From positions 20,892,540 to 20,956,539 of the forward strand of contig NC_066517.1 of NCBI RefSeq assembly GCF_024679095.1: 64,000 nt of DNA, given 5' to 3'. The notes under the pieces were generated by a model. The model ran no database searches, was not told the origin of the DNA, and worked only from the letters and a program-made list of their open reading frames with translations. How positions within the stretch are numbered: the first letter of the stretch is position 1; every line of letters begins with the position of its first letter. Below are positions 33,901 to 47,113 of this stretch, one piece after another. The translations under genes were made by a program, and so were the position numbers. Source of the stretch: Eriocheir sinensis. Its lineage: Eukaryota > Arthropoda > Malacostraca > Decapoda > Varunidae.

Positions 33901-36900
33901 TCATTATCATCATCATTTCGTTTTCCGTTTTCACTCTTCCTGAGCGGTTGGACACATTATGGCTCTCCTCCATTCTACTCTATCTTCTGCCTGATGCTCA
34001 TCCAGTCCCATCAATGCCAAGTCTGCCTGTATACATCTTCTCCACGTTTTCCTAGGCCTACCAACTGGTCTCCTTCCTTCTACCTTCTACACAAATCACA
34101 CTAACATATCCTTCCTTCTACAGAACTCACACTAATATATCAAGAAGTAAATGAACAGAGAACAAAGACAAGCAACAGGTGAGAAACAAGAGTAATCAAA
34201 ACCTTTATGTAAATACAGGAAAACCCAAATTTTAAGAATGCCCACTCAACAAAAATATACTTTCACAAAGATTATTTTACTACCCTGTGCTCACTTAACA
34301 AACGTCTTGGTTCAATTTACTTCATATTGGATTTTTCTTAAACATCATTTGGAAGACCCACCAGTTTAAGCAAAGCAATAATCAACGTGAGAGAAAAACC
34401 ACATATACAGATAAAACAAACTCTCAAATTCTGCCTTTCCTAAAATACAAGCTGACCCAACTAACTCGTTTAACTTTAATATCAAGCGCCCATATTCTGT
34501 CTACCCAAACAAGAAGCTGACCCAACTTATTCACTTCTCTTATGTTTATAAATTACGTTCTGTCTTCTCTAAAACACAAGCCAACTCAACTTACTTGTTT
34601 CTCGTATTTCGTTGAGGAGGGAGGTGTCAAATCGGCTTAGCTCCATCGCCCGCTCCCGGATGATGGTGAGGTTGGTGTGGATGGACGTAACCTTTTCCAG
34701 CGTTCCCCCAACATTGCGGTTCGTTTCCTCCGTCCTTGTTAGTGCTCGTTGGATGTCTGTGGATATGTCTGGAGGGAGGCAAGGGTGAGTCAGTAAAAAA
34801 GTTAAGTTGAGGGCGTATGCTATAGCTGCGTGTGGCCTAAGTGCTCACCTCCGTCGCGTTGAGTAGTATTGAGCCTGTGGTGAGTCGGTTCAAGTTATTA
34901 TATCCATATTTTCTAAACACAAAATGATTACTCAAGAGGACATTTCAAGATCAGTGGTATAGTTTGATAGTTTAACATGAAGTGAAATATAAAGTACAGG
35001 GGGTTCTCGACTTACGACGGAGTTTCGTTCCTACAACACCATTGTAACCTGATTTTGTAGGTAAATCAAAACACACCCTTTATAAGAAGGAACTGTCAGC
35101 CTCAACCCTCAAATCAAAGTGCCAAAGCACTCACTGTGCTTATGCAGGCAGTAGTAAAGTCATAATTAAAAAGTAAATATTTGTATGAAAAACACTTCTA
35201 TGCCATAAATATAATATAATAAAATGAAAAAGAGTAACAAAAAAAGTCCAGCACATGACCAATGTTTGTCGCAGTTTCTACCTTTTCGAATCGCTTCACA
35301 ATGTCTAATTTCACTTCCACCGTGATTTCTTTCATTTTCTTTGAAGCACTGCCATCAGAAGAGTCTGCCTTATGCTTGGGAGACAATGAAGGACAAAAGT
35401 CAATGAAAAAAGAACACAAACCAAAGAAAGCGAAAGCACAACAAAGCAAAATGGTGTACGAGCGGAATGTAAACAATGCACCAGCCTCAGTGCAACACTT
35501 GATGATGACGTATTCCGTGTCATAACCACGAAACATTGTAGGTGGAGACCGTTGTAACCCGAGAACCCCCTGTATAGTATTTTGAAATGTGATGTAAATT
35601 AGGTGTCAACAAAAAGAAATGGAATGAAGAAATGAACGCACCAATAGAGAACTGTCTGTCCATGAGTGTGTTGAGGGCATTGAGCCGGCTGTTGGTGATG
35701 TCCAGGATGCCTTTAGTGGTGCCCAGGGCTCGTTGCTGCTTGCCAAGGTCACCCAGCTGCCGTGTCACTGTTGCCTTCAGGTTACCGCCCTTGGACTGAA
35801 GCTCTTGGGAGGTTCGAAGTGACTGGGAGGCTTGGCGAACCAGCGAGTCTTCCGGGCGACCGGGATAAGCCTGAACGTGATTTCAAATTTAGTAAAAGAG
35901 ACAGATACTTTTGATGTTTTGTTCCTCCTTGATGCCCTTTCAATCAGTAGAATTACAACAGCAAGAAAGTGATAATTTATTCTATTTTATCTACGATTAT
36001 TTTTGTGTGGTAAACTAGAGATTAAAATGACTTATTTAATTCTATAGATGTCTTGCTATGTTTCGTTTTGAAAGCATTAAACTTGTTTTCTATAGACTTC
36101 TTCCTGGTGTCCTGGACCTCAAAAACTTAAAACACACACAATGCTGTCGCATTCAAAACAAGCATGAGGTGCTCGCTGACTCACCACTGTGTAGGCTTTC
36201 TCAGCAGCTGCTGAAGCATTGCGAGCAGCCTCCTCAGCACTCAGCAGGGCATCAACAATCCGCTTGTAGGCTTCAGCAGCACGCAAGGGGCCGACAGCAA
36301 TGTCCCTTGTTCTGTTAAACAAGCTGGACAAGCAGAGAACTTATTAAAAAAAGAACAACATTTAAAGATAGAAGAAAAGGAACAAGGAGTAAGAAACATA
36401 ACTTTGTACTCTTTGCTACTCTACTTTGCTCATAATTCATAATTAAGTCATTATGTAACTCACTACCAAAGAAAGAGTAATCATGAAAGGAAAATCACAA
36501 TAAATTTTTTGGTCTAAACTGGCTGGGCGACTGAAATAACAAAGTATCTCGACCATACCTTTCTAAGCGGATGGACCTACGCATCAGGTCCATGGCATGG
36601 TCGTGGGCACGCTTGACGTATCTCTCTCGATACTCCTGGTTCTCCCGGCGCAGCTTGGCCTCATACTCGGCAAGGAAGGACGTGCTGTTCCTCAACTCTC
36701 TCAGCAGCCTTACTATGTCCTGCAGGGAGGTGGAGGTGGTTTAATGTTTTAAAGGTTGGTTATTATTGCCAAGCATTTTTTTCAATGAATATTCTATTTA
36801 AAACTCCCCCAAACTAAAGGAATATTAAATTAAAACAATAGTGTGCTTTGATGGGCACTCATTCAGAATATGACATACTCTAAGCAAAATATTTTAGGGC

Positions 36901-39900
36901 CAATGTGTCAAGGAGAGAGAGGAAACAGAGCAGTGCCACTCACATCAAAGTTGAGGCCGGTGTTGAGTAGGTAGTTAGCGGCGTCCTTCAGCAGCTGTGT
37001 CGAGTTGAAATTCTGGTCCATGATGATGAGGTGGAAGTCCCTGATCTGGCCTGAGTACTCCTTGAGCCGCCTCAGCCGCCTTGCGTTGCCCTCCATCAAC
37101 AACCCGGCCTGGAGGAGGAGGGGAGAGATTTTTTAAAAGTTAATGTATGAATTGTTATGAAATGTGCATAATGTTGTGAGGGTTGTGTAATATACATATG
37201 AGCTTTCTGATAAGAGACTTGCAAATATTAATGAAGTATCTTAACCCCTTGACTGTGGATTTCCTACAAGAAGACATCACCAAGCTATGGGAATGTAGCA
37301 AAAAGTGGCTGCTAAAATTCAATGAAGAAAAATGTAAAGTTCTGCACCTTGGGAGGGGATATCCAGCATACCAATACCACATGAAAAACACTCCACTATC
37401 CACCACAGAGGCAGAGAAAAACATGGGACTATATGCTACCTGGCTACCAGTGAAGGCAAAATCCATGCCAATCGCAGTGGACGGGTCAATGAATTTAAAA
37501 TGAGGTTTACTTTGACTTCAATTAATGAGCAATAAACCTTTTCTTTGTAGTGAGAAAGGCTCGCAGAACTTGAAACTATGTGAAATACATTTAAATTCAA
37601 CATTAAAAGGGAGATTTTAATAGTAAAGCTTCTGATTATTCATACCAAGGAGCAATGGTTTGTTACAATGGAAAGCAGTTACTGAAAACATAATTCCCTG
37701 AAAGAGGGAATCCAGACTGTCCCGTGCTCCTCACCTGTTTAGTCTTCTCGTTGGAGATCCTGATCTTCTCCCGCATTTCCTTCAGCTTGTTATCAAAGTC
37801 ATCAACTCGGAAGCTGATATCCTGAATGAGAGGGTTAGACTGATCCATCTTCTTTATTCTTTCCAGAAGTAGCTCAGCTTTTCTGGAATTGAATGAAAAA
37901 AATGCTGTCATTGTTTCTTAAATTTTCTGTACTATTTTGAGAAGGATTTAACATCAAACTTCAGTTCCAAATTTACCATGTTATAGAAAAATGTACATGG
38001 GAATAAAACTGGATTTAGTTGTGCTCTAACTTTAAGAAGAAACTGGACAGAGTACCATTATATTTTACTGCCAAGTTATTTCACTGTAATGAAAATAAAA
38101 TAAGGTGCAGTTGTCTAGCTTTGCAAAATAAGCCTGACAGACTGTTGTGTGTTGGTTAATTTTGTTACAGAGCCTAAAGGTGTGTTGCTGCGCACAACTC
38201 CTGGGAACAAGACATCAGTCCCTCCACGTGGACTTACACCAGCTCTGTGTCGGCCTTCTCCTCAAAGCGAGTGAAATTTCTCATCTGGATCTCCTTCAGG
38301 ATTTTCTTGGCCTCCTCCAGGGCACTGCCAACAGAGATGCTCGGCGTCTCTCCGATGGCATAGTTCTTGAGGTACACAATCGTTTCTGAGGAGAAGGACA
38401 TAAAACTCATAAAAAGCTTTATCTACAAACGCAATGACATTCTTATTTTGAGGGGCTGTTTTACATTTTCTATTCCAGTGAATTATTGATGCTGTTAAGG
38501 AAAGCAAAAGACAAACTTTCAATCTCTATGTAGAGCGTGTTCAGCAAGTCCAAGATAGACTGGGCCTCAGACTTGATCTTGGCTGTGGGCGGGTAAGTCT
38601 CTCTGGCGGCGTCCACAAGCCCCCCCGCCTGAAGAATGATGAGAAAGATGAGTACTGACATGACATAAAACTCACTGCATCATTTGGAAAAAAAAAAAAA
38701 AAAAAATCTAACAGACATCAGATATACAGATATTTTGGTCAATAATGGACTGCATGAACAATGGCGGTTCCGTAAAATCAAAATGGAGCTGAAAATTTCA
38801 CTAATGCTTTCAATTCACTATACTTAAGCTTGCAGTCTTCATGCACCACTCAGGTGCATATACATTTCTGTGATAAATGTCTCTCATGCACATTCTTGAG
38901 AATCATGTCTGTAAACATTGAATAACTTACCCTTTTCAAGAGATCTCTGGCATAGTAGTCAAGGTCAAACTCCACCACCAGCTTCTGAGAGGTGTCAACG
39001 CTGCTGTGGTAGCGGTTCAACTGGTAACGCAGGACCTTGGTGATGTTCATGATCTGTGGGGGTCAGGAGAATGCTTTGTGAACTTTGGTTAAAAGGGGAA
39101 GGGAAGGTTTGGATAAAATACAGGAGAGAATAAGGAACAGAAAAGAAGAGGGAGAACAAGGAAAGCAAGGGAGTAAAACCATGGGAACCTTACCTCCCTA
39201 AGTGAAGGCCAGGGAGCAGGAATGATGCCAGTCATGTCAACGGAAGTAACTTCATCAATCATCTCCTCCACCTCGTCAAGCAAAACATCGACACATCCAT
39301 CCACACACGCTGCAACACAAGAACTGGATGAGGCAGTCAGCAGAGCAAAGCACAACTTCAGCATAACTTTGTATCACGTGAGAATTCGTTGATTTCTTCT
39401 TATTTATTAATTAGTTACGTCTTATCCCAACCCGAAATTGACCTCTCTTTTGGCCACTCTTTACTTTTGTCTGTTGTGGGAGCAGTGAGTAGTGGGCTTT
39501 TTTCCCTACACTCTTTTGGTCGTCCTTGAGCCGTCTCCTTTGTTGAGAAAAAAAAACAAAAAACAAAACAAAAAAAAAAAAACAAAAAAAAAAACTGTGC
39601 GCCAATTGATTAGTCGTTGTATTAGCCCATAACACTAATTTTGCACGAAAAGAGAAAGTCGTCAATAAAGTAGCCCTGATAATAGTATGGTAGAGATGTT
39701 ATGTTGGGAAGAGGTGCTACTTGTGGTCAAAACAGCACATTAGTTCTTGCAGGTGCACTAAACCCTGTCCTGAGGAAAAGTTGGAAAGTTTCATTTAGTC
39801 GGCACAACATCTGTGGTCATATGCCGGAGAGAGACGGAAGGGGAAGGAATTATAAGAGAAAGGAACAGATCCCAGGAGACAGGACACAACCCCTGATTAA

Positions 39901-42900
39901 TACCTGGTACCCATTCACTGCTGGGTGGACAGGGGTGTAGGGTATCGGAAAAGCTGTCCAAATTTTTCCACTCCGCCCGGGAATTGAAACCGGGCTCACC
40001 TTGGCCTGAGTCTCCTGCCTTACCTCATACCATAACACAACATGCATCACCACCTACCCACAAGAAAAGTAGCAACCCATACCAAATTGTGGCACGGGGC
40101 TTGACAGGAGACTCAGGTCAAGAAACACTGCAATTACACAAACAAATGAACTTTCTTTAACCAAATATAGCAGCTCTTCCCAACATCACTCCACCATACT
40201 ACTATCTAGGGACTTTGAATTAATTCCATCATGGGGAGAAACTTGCACCGTTGCCAGATTATCGTACTCAGAGCCTCGTATTTACCGGTGTCTGAGCCAT
40301 AGCTATTGCCAAAAAAACACCAATAATTAACCACTTTAACGATAACAGTATATGTAGGCAGTTATTGGGGTCGAGGAGAGGCAGTTTTTTGGTCGGAAAT
40401 CGGCAAACATGGGAGGATGAGTACGACAATCTGGCAACGTTGGGAGGAAGTAGCAGTATATGGAAGTCAAACAATTTGGTAAAGGATAAAAAAAAATATC
40501 ACATACACTGGCAGCCCCTTGCAGACGTGACATGGCGAGGGGCACACTGGGAGCAATCTCTGCCCGTGATACCGTCCTTGCAGGTACACTGGCCCTGGTT
40601 GTCACAGCCCTCATGCACGCTGCCGAAGGGATCACAGTTGCAGGGCACACACGAACCCCCCGGCTGTGAGGGATTCCCATAGTAGCTGTAGTCACACCTG
40701 CAATGTTGGATCATGTTGCTGCATTAGCTTCATATCCATTCCCATGTTCCTTAACCCCCTGACTGTGGATTCCCTACAAGGAGACATCACCAAGCTACAG
40801 GAATGGAGCAAAAAGTGGCTGCTACAGTTCAATGAAGAAAAATGTAAAGTCATGCACCTTGTGAGGGGAAATCCAGGATATCAATACCACATGGGAAACA
40901 CTCCATTATCCCCCACAGAGGCAGAGAAAGATCTGGGAGTAAGAGTTACCAGGCTACCAGTGAAAGCGAAATCCGTGCCAATTGCAGTGGACGGGTTAAA
41001 ATATGGAGGTTCTGAGAAGACCCAAAAGTATGTATGAAAGAAAGGTAGTCAATGGTACTACACTAGTTTCCCCATTGTTTTCCCTAGCTTCCCAATAAAA
41101 GACATTACATTACTTAATTCATGAAAGATAAATCCAATACTAAGAATCCTTGCTACAAAATAATGTACAAGAAATGAGAAATCAAATAACTTCAGTATAA
41201 CAGTAAGGAAAAAAAGGTCTCTGTGTAGACTAAATATGCTAACAAATATCAAAAGTCAGGAAAGTGGAACAGAGAAAACTTATACTAAAAATTATTCTCA
41301 AAATCTCATACAAAAAATAATCGTTAATAATCGTTTAACTTTAGAAAGACAATATACAGTACAGACTTCACTTGCCTTTTTTAACTCTAGAAAACTTAAG
41401 TCATCATCATCATCATCATCATTTCGTTAAACGTCCACTTTCACTCTTCCTGAACGGTTGGACGCTTTATGGCTCTCCTCCATTCTACTCTGTCTTCTGC
41501 CTGATGTTCATCCAACCCCATCAATGTCAATTACGTCTTCCTGTATACACCTTCTCCACGTTTTCCTAGGTCTACCAACAGGTCTCCTTCCTTCTATCTC
41601 TAATCTCTCCACATCTCCCAGCACTGTATCCCAACCTGCTCTCATTACATGTCCAAACCATCAGAGTCTTTCCCTTCTGAGCACTGTTTCCAGGTCCTCT
41701 ACTCCACATCTGTTAGCTACATCTGCACTGGACACCCTATCATGCCCTATCTATCCCTATCTAGAAAGACTAAAGTACAGACAGCATCCTTCACTTCCCT
41801 TCATTTTAACTCTAGTAAGACTAATGCATAGGCAGCCTCCTTCACTTGCCTGTCACACTTGCTCCCGGTGTAGCCCGTCCGACAGTTGCAGACGTACTCA
41901 GCATAGCGGTCGGCCTGGCAAGTCTCGGCAAAGTTCTGTTTCCTGGATGGGCAGGCACACGGCTTGCAGGGGCCAAGGTCGGGGTTGCCATAGTAACCAG
42001 TGGCACATACCTCGCAGTTGGGGCCCATTGTGTTGTCTCTGCAGTTCTGGGTAGAGAGGAAAGGTTGGTCTGGCTGTAGGATAATTGTGAAACACGACAT
42101 GCTATTCTTATTGTCCTGTTTTTAAGAATTACTGGAACATATGTTAGTTTATTTATGCCAATTAAAAGAACAAAAATGTATCTGCAGTTCTGGGTAAAGA
42201 GTAAATGTTGGTCTGTGTGTGATATTTGTGAAACTCAACATGCTCTTCATTTTGCAGCCTGTTTAACCCGATAGCAGTGACGGGCCAAATTTGTGGCTTT
42301 ACTGTGTACCAGCGACGAGCCAAATTTTTGCCATGATATAAACCCCCTAAAATAGATGATGCATAAACTGATCACAAATGCGTTGATATATATCATGAAA
42401 TGGTTTCCGCGAGTGATGATTTTTTCTCATATTTCTCGCTTAGAGGGGCCTTTAAGAAACATGATCCCCGCAGCTACCGGGTTAATTATTGGAGCATTTT
42501 TTGCCTGATTCATGACAGTTAAAGGAACAAACATGTATCTGCCAGTTCTGGGTTAGGAGAAAAGGTTCGTTTTATTGTAAGATCTTTGTGAAGCGAGACC
42601 ACGGTTGCCAGATTATTGTACTCAGAGCCGCGTATTTCCCGGTTTCTGGCCCATAACTGTTGCCAAGAAGCACCAATAATTAACCATTTAGACGATAACC
42701 ATATATGAAGGCAGTTATTTGGGTGATGAAAGCTGTTTTGGGGTCGGAAATCGGCAAACATAAGAGGCAGAGTACGACAATCTGGCAATGTTGAGCGAGA
42801 CACGCCCGGCCCACCACACACCTGACACATGCCCGTCTCGGAGTTGCAGGTTTCTGAGCGTCCGTTACAATTGCAGCGTCGCGACTCCCCGACCAGGTCA

Positions 42901-45900
42901 ATGATGATGGTGGACGTAATGTAGTTATCCTTGTACCAGCGATAATGACCTGCGGACCAAGGGAGGATTATTTCTATGTACTGTGGATGGTAATGATTTT
43001 CACTCTGTGGCATTTACTGTACATACTCACATTTTCCCATGATTTTCACTGTTTATTATATGTGCATACTTGGGTTGATGAATACGTAAATCCCCGTGTC
43101 ATGTCTGTTCATAGTTGTCTATCTGGCTAACTGACCGACTGCCTTATATTTTAATCAAGGTTATAGTAAGAAAAGGAAGTGGTGCCTAATAATCCCACAT
43201 ACTAACTAACACATAAAGGTGACATTAAACATTTAAATTCAATCGATGAATGTGGAAACCCCCAAATTCTAAGATAGGAATAAGGCTTTGAATGAGTGGA
43301 AAATGCTGTTTTATTGTAACATTTAACATTTCATCCAAAGCTAAAAATGGAACATACCAACATTAGGGTTCTGGCAAGAGGTTCCTGAGTAGCTGGACGG
43401 ACAGATGCATTGCTCCACAGCCACCGCCACCCGGGAGGACATTGGGGAGCCCTCCGCTGCTATATCCATGGTGACGTCTTGCAGCCTTGGAGAGAAAACA
43501 CTGTAAGCCTCCTGCCCGTGCATGATACAAACTGAATGATCAAAAAGTCCACTGCAGGAGAGTAATACATATCCCAAAAGTGTTTATTCATCCAACAGAT
43601 CACCACAAAATTTCTTAATGCCTCCTGAGTAGACCACAAAAAACACTATCACATCATCGGCAACTTCAACTCCTTGCAGATCGTTCGGTAACATGTCAAA
43701 TGAAAAGAATTAGTAGTAGAAGTAAAAGAAGAAGAAGAAGAAATGGAAAATGAGTGAAATCTAACCTCAAAAAGAAAAAAAATAAGGAAAGTTGATCATA
43801 CCTACTAGTGATTAAAATATTATCACTTTATGTATCAAGTTCATTCATTAAATCACAACAAAGATTCTTAGCCCGTTATCATAAGACACCTTCGTTTCTC
43901 ACATTAACTATTTCTAAATGTTGAAGAGGGGGTCAGTCGAGTTCTAATAAGTGTTTCTTCTGGTTCAGTGTACAAAAGAAGGGTCAAACTACCACCAGGG
44001 ACATAAAACTACTCCTGGAAATGCCCACAACTCCTATGAAAGCCTTGTCAAATTTGTGTTCTTGAGCGACAAAGTGTTTTATAATACGAACCTTAATGTC
44101 CTCTGAATAATGGTAACTAAAATATTATCATCCTATGTTTCAATATTTACAGGAAACCAGGTCAATGATGTGTGGTATATTGATAAAGCATTATTACAAC
44201 TCCCGTGGTTAAAATTGTCAAGCCTTTAGTGCGAAAATTTACAGAATATTACAACCACTAAAGGAAAATTACTAACTCCCTTGAACATTCCCTTACGTGG
44301 CAGAGGTGGCATCCGAGGCGTGTGTGGCCCTGATGAGGATGTGCTGGATGTTCTGGAGGGCAATCATCATCATCTCCCGACTCAGGCGATTGGGCTCCCC
44401 CTTGAGGCGCCAGTAGTCCTCGTGTAGCCTGGGGAAAGGGGTCAAAGGGGGATGTTCATTAAATCACAACAAAGATTCATAGGTCGGAATTATAAAACAC
44501 TTTCGCTTCCCACATTAAATATTTATAAAGGTCAAAGAGGGGGTCAGTTGGGTTCTAATGAGTGTTTCTTTAGGTTCAGTGTACAAAAGAAGGGTCAAAC
44601 TACCACCAGGGACATAAAACTATACCTGGAAATGCTCTCAACTCCTACGAAAGCCTTGTCAAATTTGTGTTCTTAGGCTTCTCACATTAAATATTTATAA
44701 AGGTCAAAGAGGGGGTCAGTTGGGTTCTAATGAGTGTTTCTTTAGGTTCAGTGTACAAAAGAAGGGTCAAACTGCCACCAGGGACATAAAGAAACCCCCC
44801 CAAACTAAAACAACTCCAAGCAATTGTTTGTCTTGTTGTCTTGTTAAAACAAAATGTTTTTATTTTTTATAATTTTTTTTGGGTTTGAAAAGAAAAAAGG
44901 TGTAGTGTAATGTGTAACTTGTTATTCATATTCATGTAACACTTTATAATATAATTAACAATGGGGGGGATCAAAACTATATAAAATCAAAAAAAAAAAA
45001 AAAAATGTTCCTGATCTATGTAACACCCAAACTTAATAATTCACACAGAAGACAACCCAAAGCCAAAATGTTACAAAAAAAAAAAAAAAAGGGAAAGAAT
45101 AACGTTGCCAGATTGTTGTACTCAGCCGCTTGTATTTCCCGACTTCCTACCCAAAACTGTCTTCTGGGCTCCAATAACGAAACTCATTTATAGTTATCGT
45201 TAAAAGAGTTAGATCCTGATGTTTCTTGGCAATAGTTAGGCATCAGAAACCGGTAAATACTATGCTCTGAGTACGACAATCTGGCAACGGTGGGAAAGAA
45301 AATGAAAAGAAAAAAAATGTGTACTGACTTCACTTCGTATTGGCCATCAGGTGCCACGGAGGGCGGGTAGTACTCCAGGACCAGCTGCCAGTTGCCTTGG
45401 AGCGAGATGAGAGGATACGTCTGCAAGATCTGCTCCGGGAACCTCCTCCTCCCCCCTCTGCTCTGTGTCCTGAACCTTAGGTAACCATTGTAGGACTTGA
45501 CCTGTAACAGAATGATGCAAGTTAATCATTATCATTAAATCCTGCATGATTGTATGATGACATGAAATTATAAAGTAAAGAAATGATTAAAAGTAAATCC
45601 TGAACCTTACTAACCATTGTATGACGCCCTGGAGAGTGATTATGTGAACTGAAGAATGGAAATTTGATCAGGTAGGGTCAATATCACTTAAATAATGATG
45701 ATATTGGAAGTAAAAAACAAGACAAGTTGAATGTTACCCAGCACTGGATGGAAGTAATGCATTGGTTTGATTCCAGTGCTGGGTAACATTCATGATATCA
45801 GTGTTGAATCATACATGATTATCAGTATCATAGCTCCTACGATATACAATAGGAATAACATGTTCTACCTGCAGATTTCACCTGGTCAATTATACCTCTC

Positions 45901-47075
45901 TCTCTCACCCACCTTGTCCCTCATGAACTCCCTGGGCAGCTGCCAGTACAGCGGGGCATCAAAAGGCAGAGACGACACAATGGAAACGTTTCCCTCTGTC
46001 CCCGGGATGACATGAAGCTGGTTGGTCACGTTGAGGTTCGTCTCGCCTGACCCAAAGCTGAGAATCCTCTCCCCAGGCAGTGCTAACTGTAAGAAGCAGG
46101 TCAGAGAGGTCACAGGATGCCCAATGTGCGAGGAGGTGAAGGCCCAATGATGACAAAGGTGTCCAGGGTGAAAAGTCATTTATAAGATCATTAGGATAAT
46201 CTAATCATCTTTTTATAAAATAATTATGGACTGATTTGACTCCTTAATACTGACTAAACATTGTGGATAGGCATTTCATATGGAGGTCTTGTTAAAACTT
46301 CATTCTTGGACATGATGGATACTTATCATTGCTTGATAAACCTTTCCATTTGAAAAAGTAACACAAGCTGAAACAAATAGGCATGTATGATGTTAGGCAC
46401 TTCCTGAAAAAAAGCAAATATACAAACAGCAGACAGAACAGAAATACACACGCTGAAGTAAATACTTTTGCACTTAAGGACACACACACACACACACACA
46501 CACGAAAAGAAGAATATAAGAAAGTTGGAAAGAGTACAGAGAATGGCAACTAAGATGGTACCGGAACTTAGGGATCGGACTTACAAGGAGAGACTCAATA
46601 GCATGGGGCTCACAACCCTGGAGAGAAGAAGAAAAAGAGGAGACCTGATAGCGGTGTACAGGGTGGCGAGTGGGGTGGAGAATCTGGACAGAGAGGACCT
46701 GTATGTGTGGAGCGAGAGAGAAACAAGAGGACATGGGAAGAAACTGAGGGCGACCACGTGTAGGCGAGATGTGAAAAAGTTTAGCATCCCAAACAGAAGC
46801 ATTGAGCTGTGGAATGGACTGGAGGAGGAGGTGGTTTGTGCAAGAAACATTCATGATTTTAAGGAAAAGTTGGATAAGAGAGGATATGGAGACGGGACAG
46901 CGCGAGTGTAGCTCTTTTCCCGTATGTCACAACCAGGCAAATACAACTAGGTAAATACACACACACACACGGGAGGAGACGGGACTATTAGAGCTTAGCT
47001 TGGGCCCGGTAGACTACAAATAGGTAAATACACACACACACACAGACACACACATAAATACACACACACACACAT

Positions 47076-47113
<38 letters not shown>

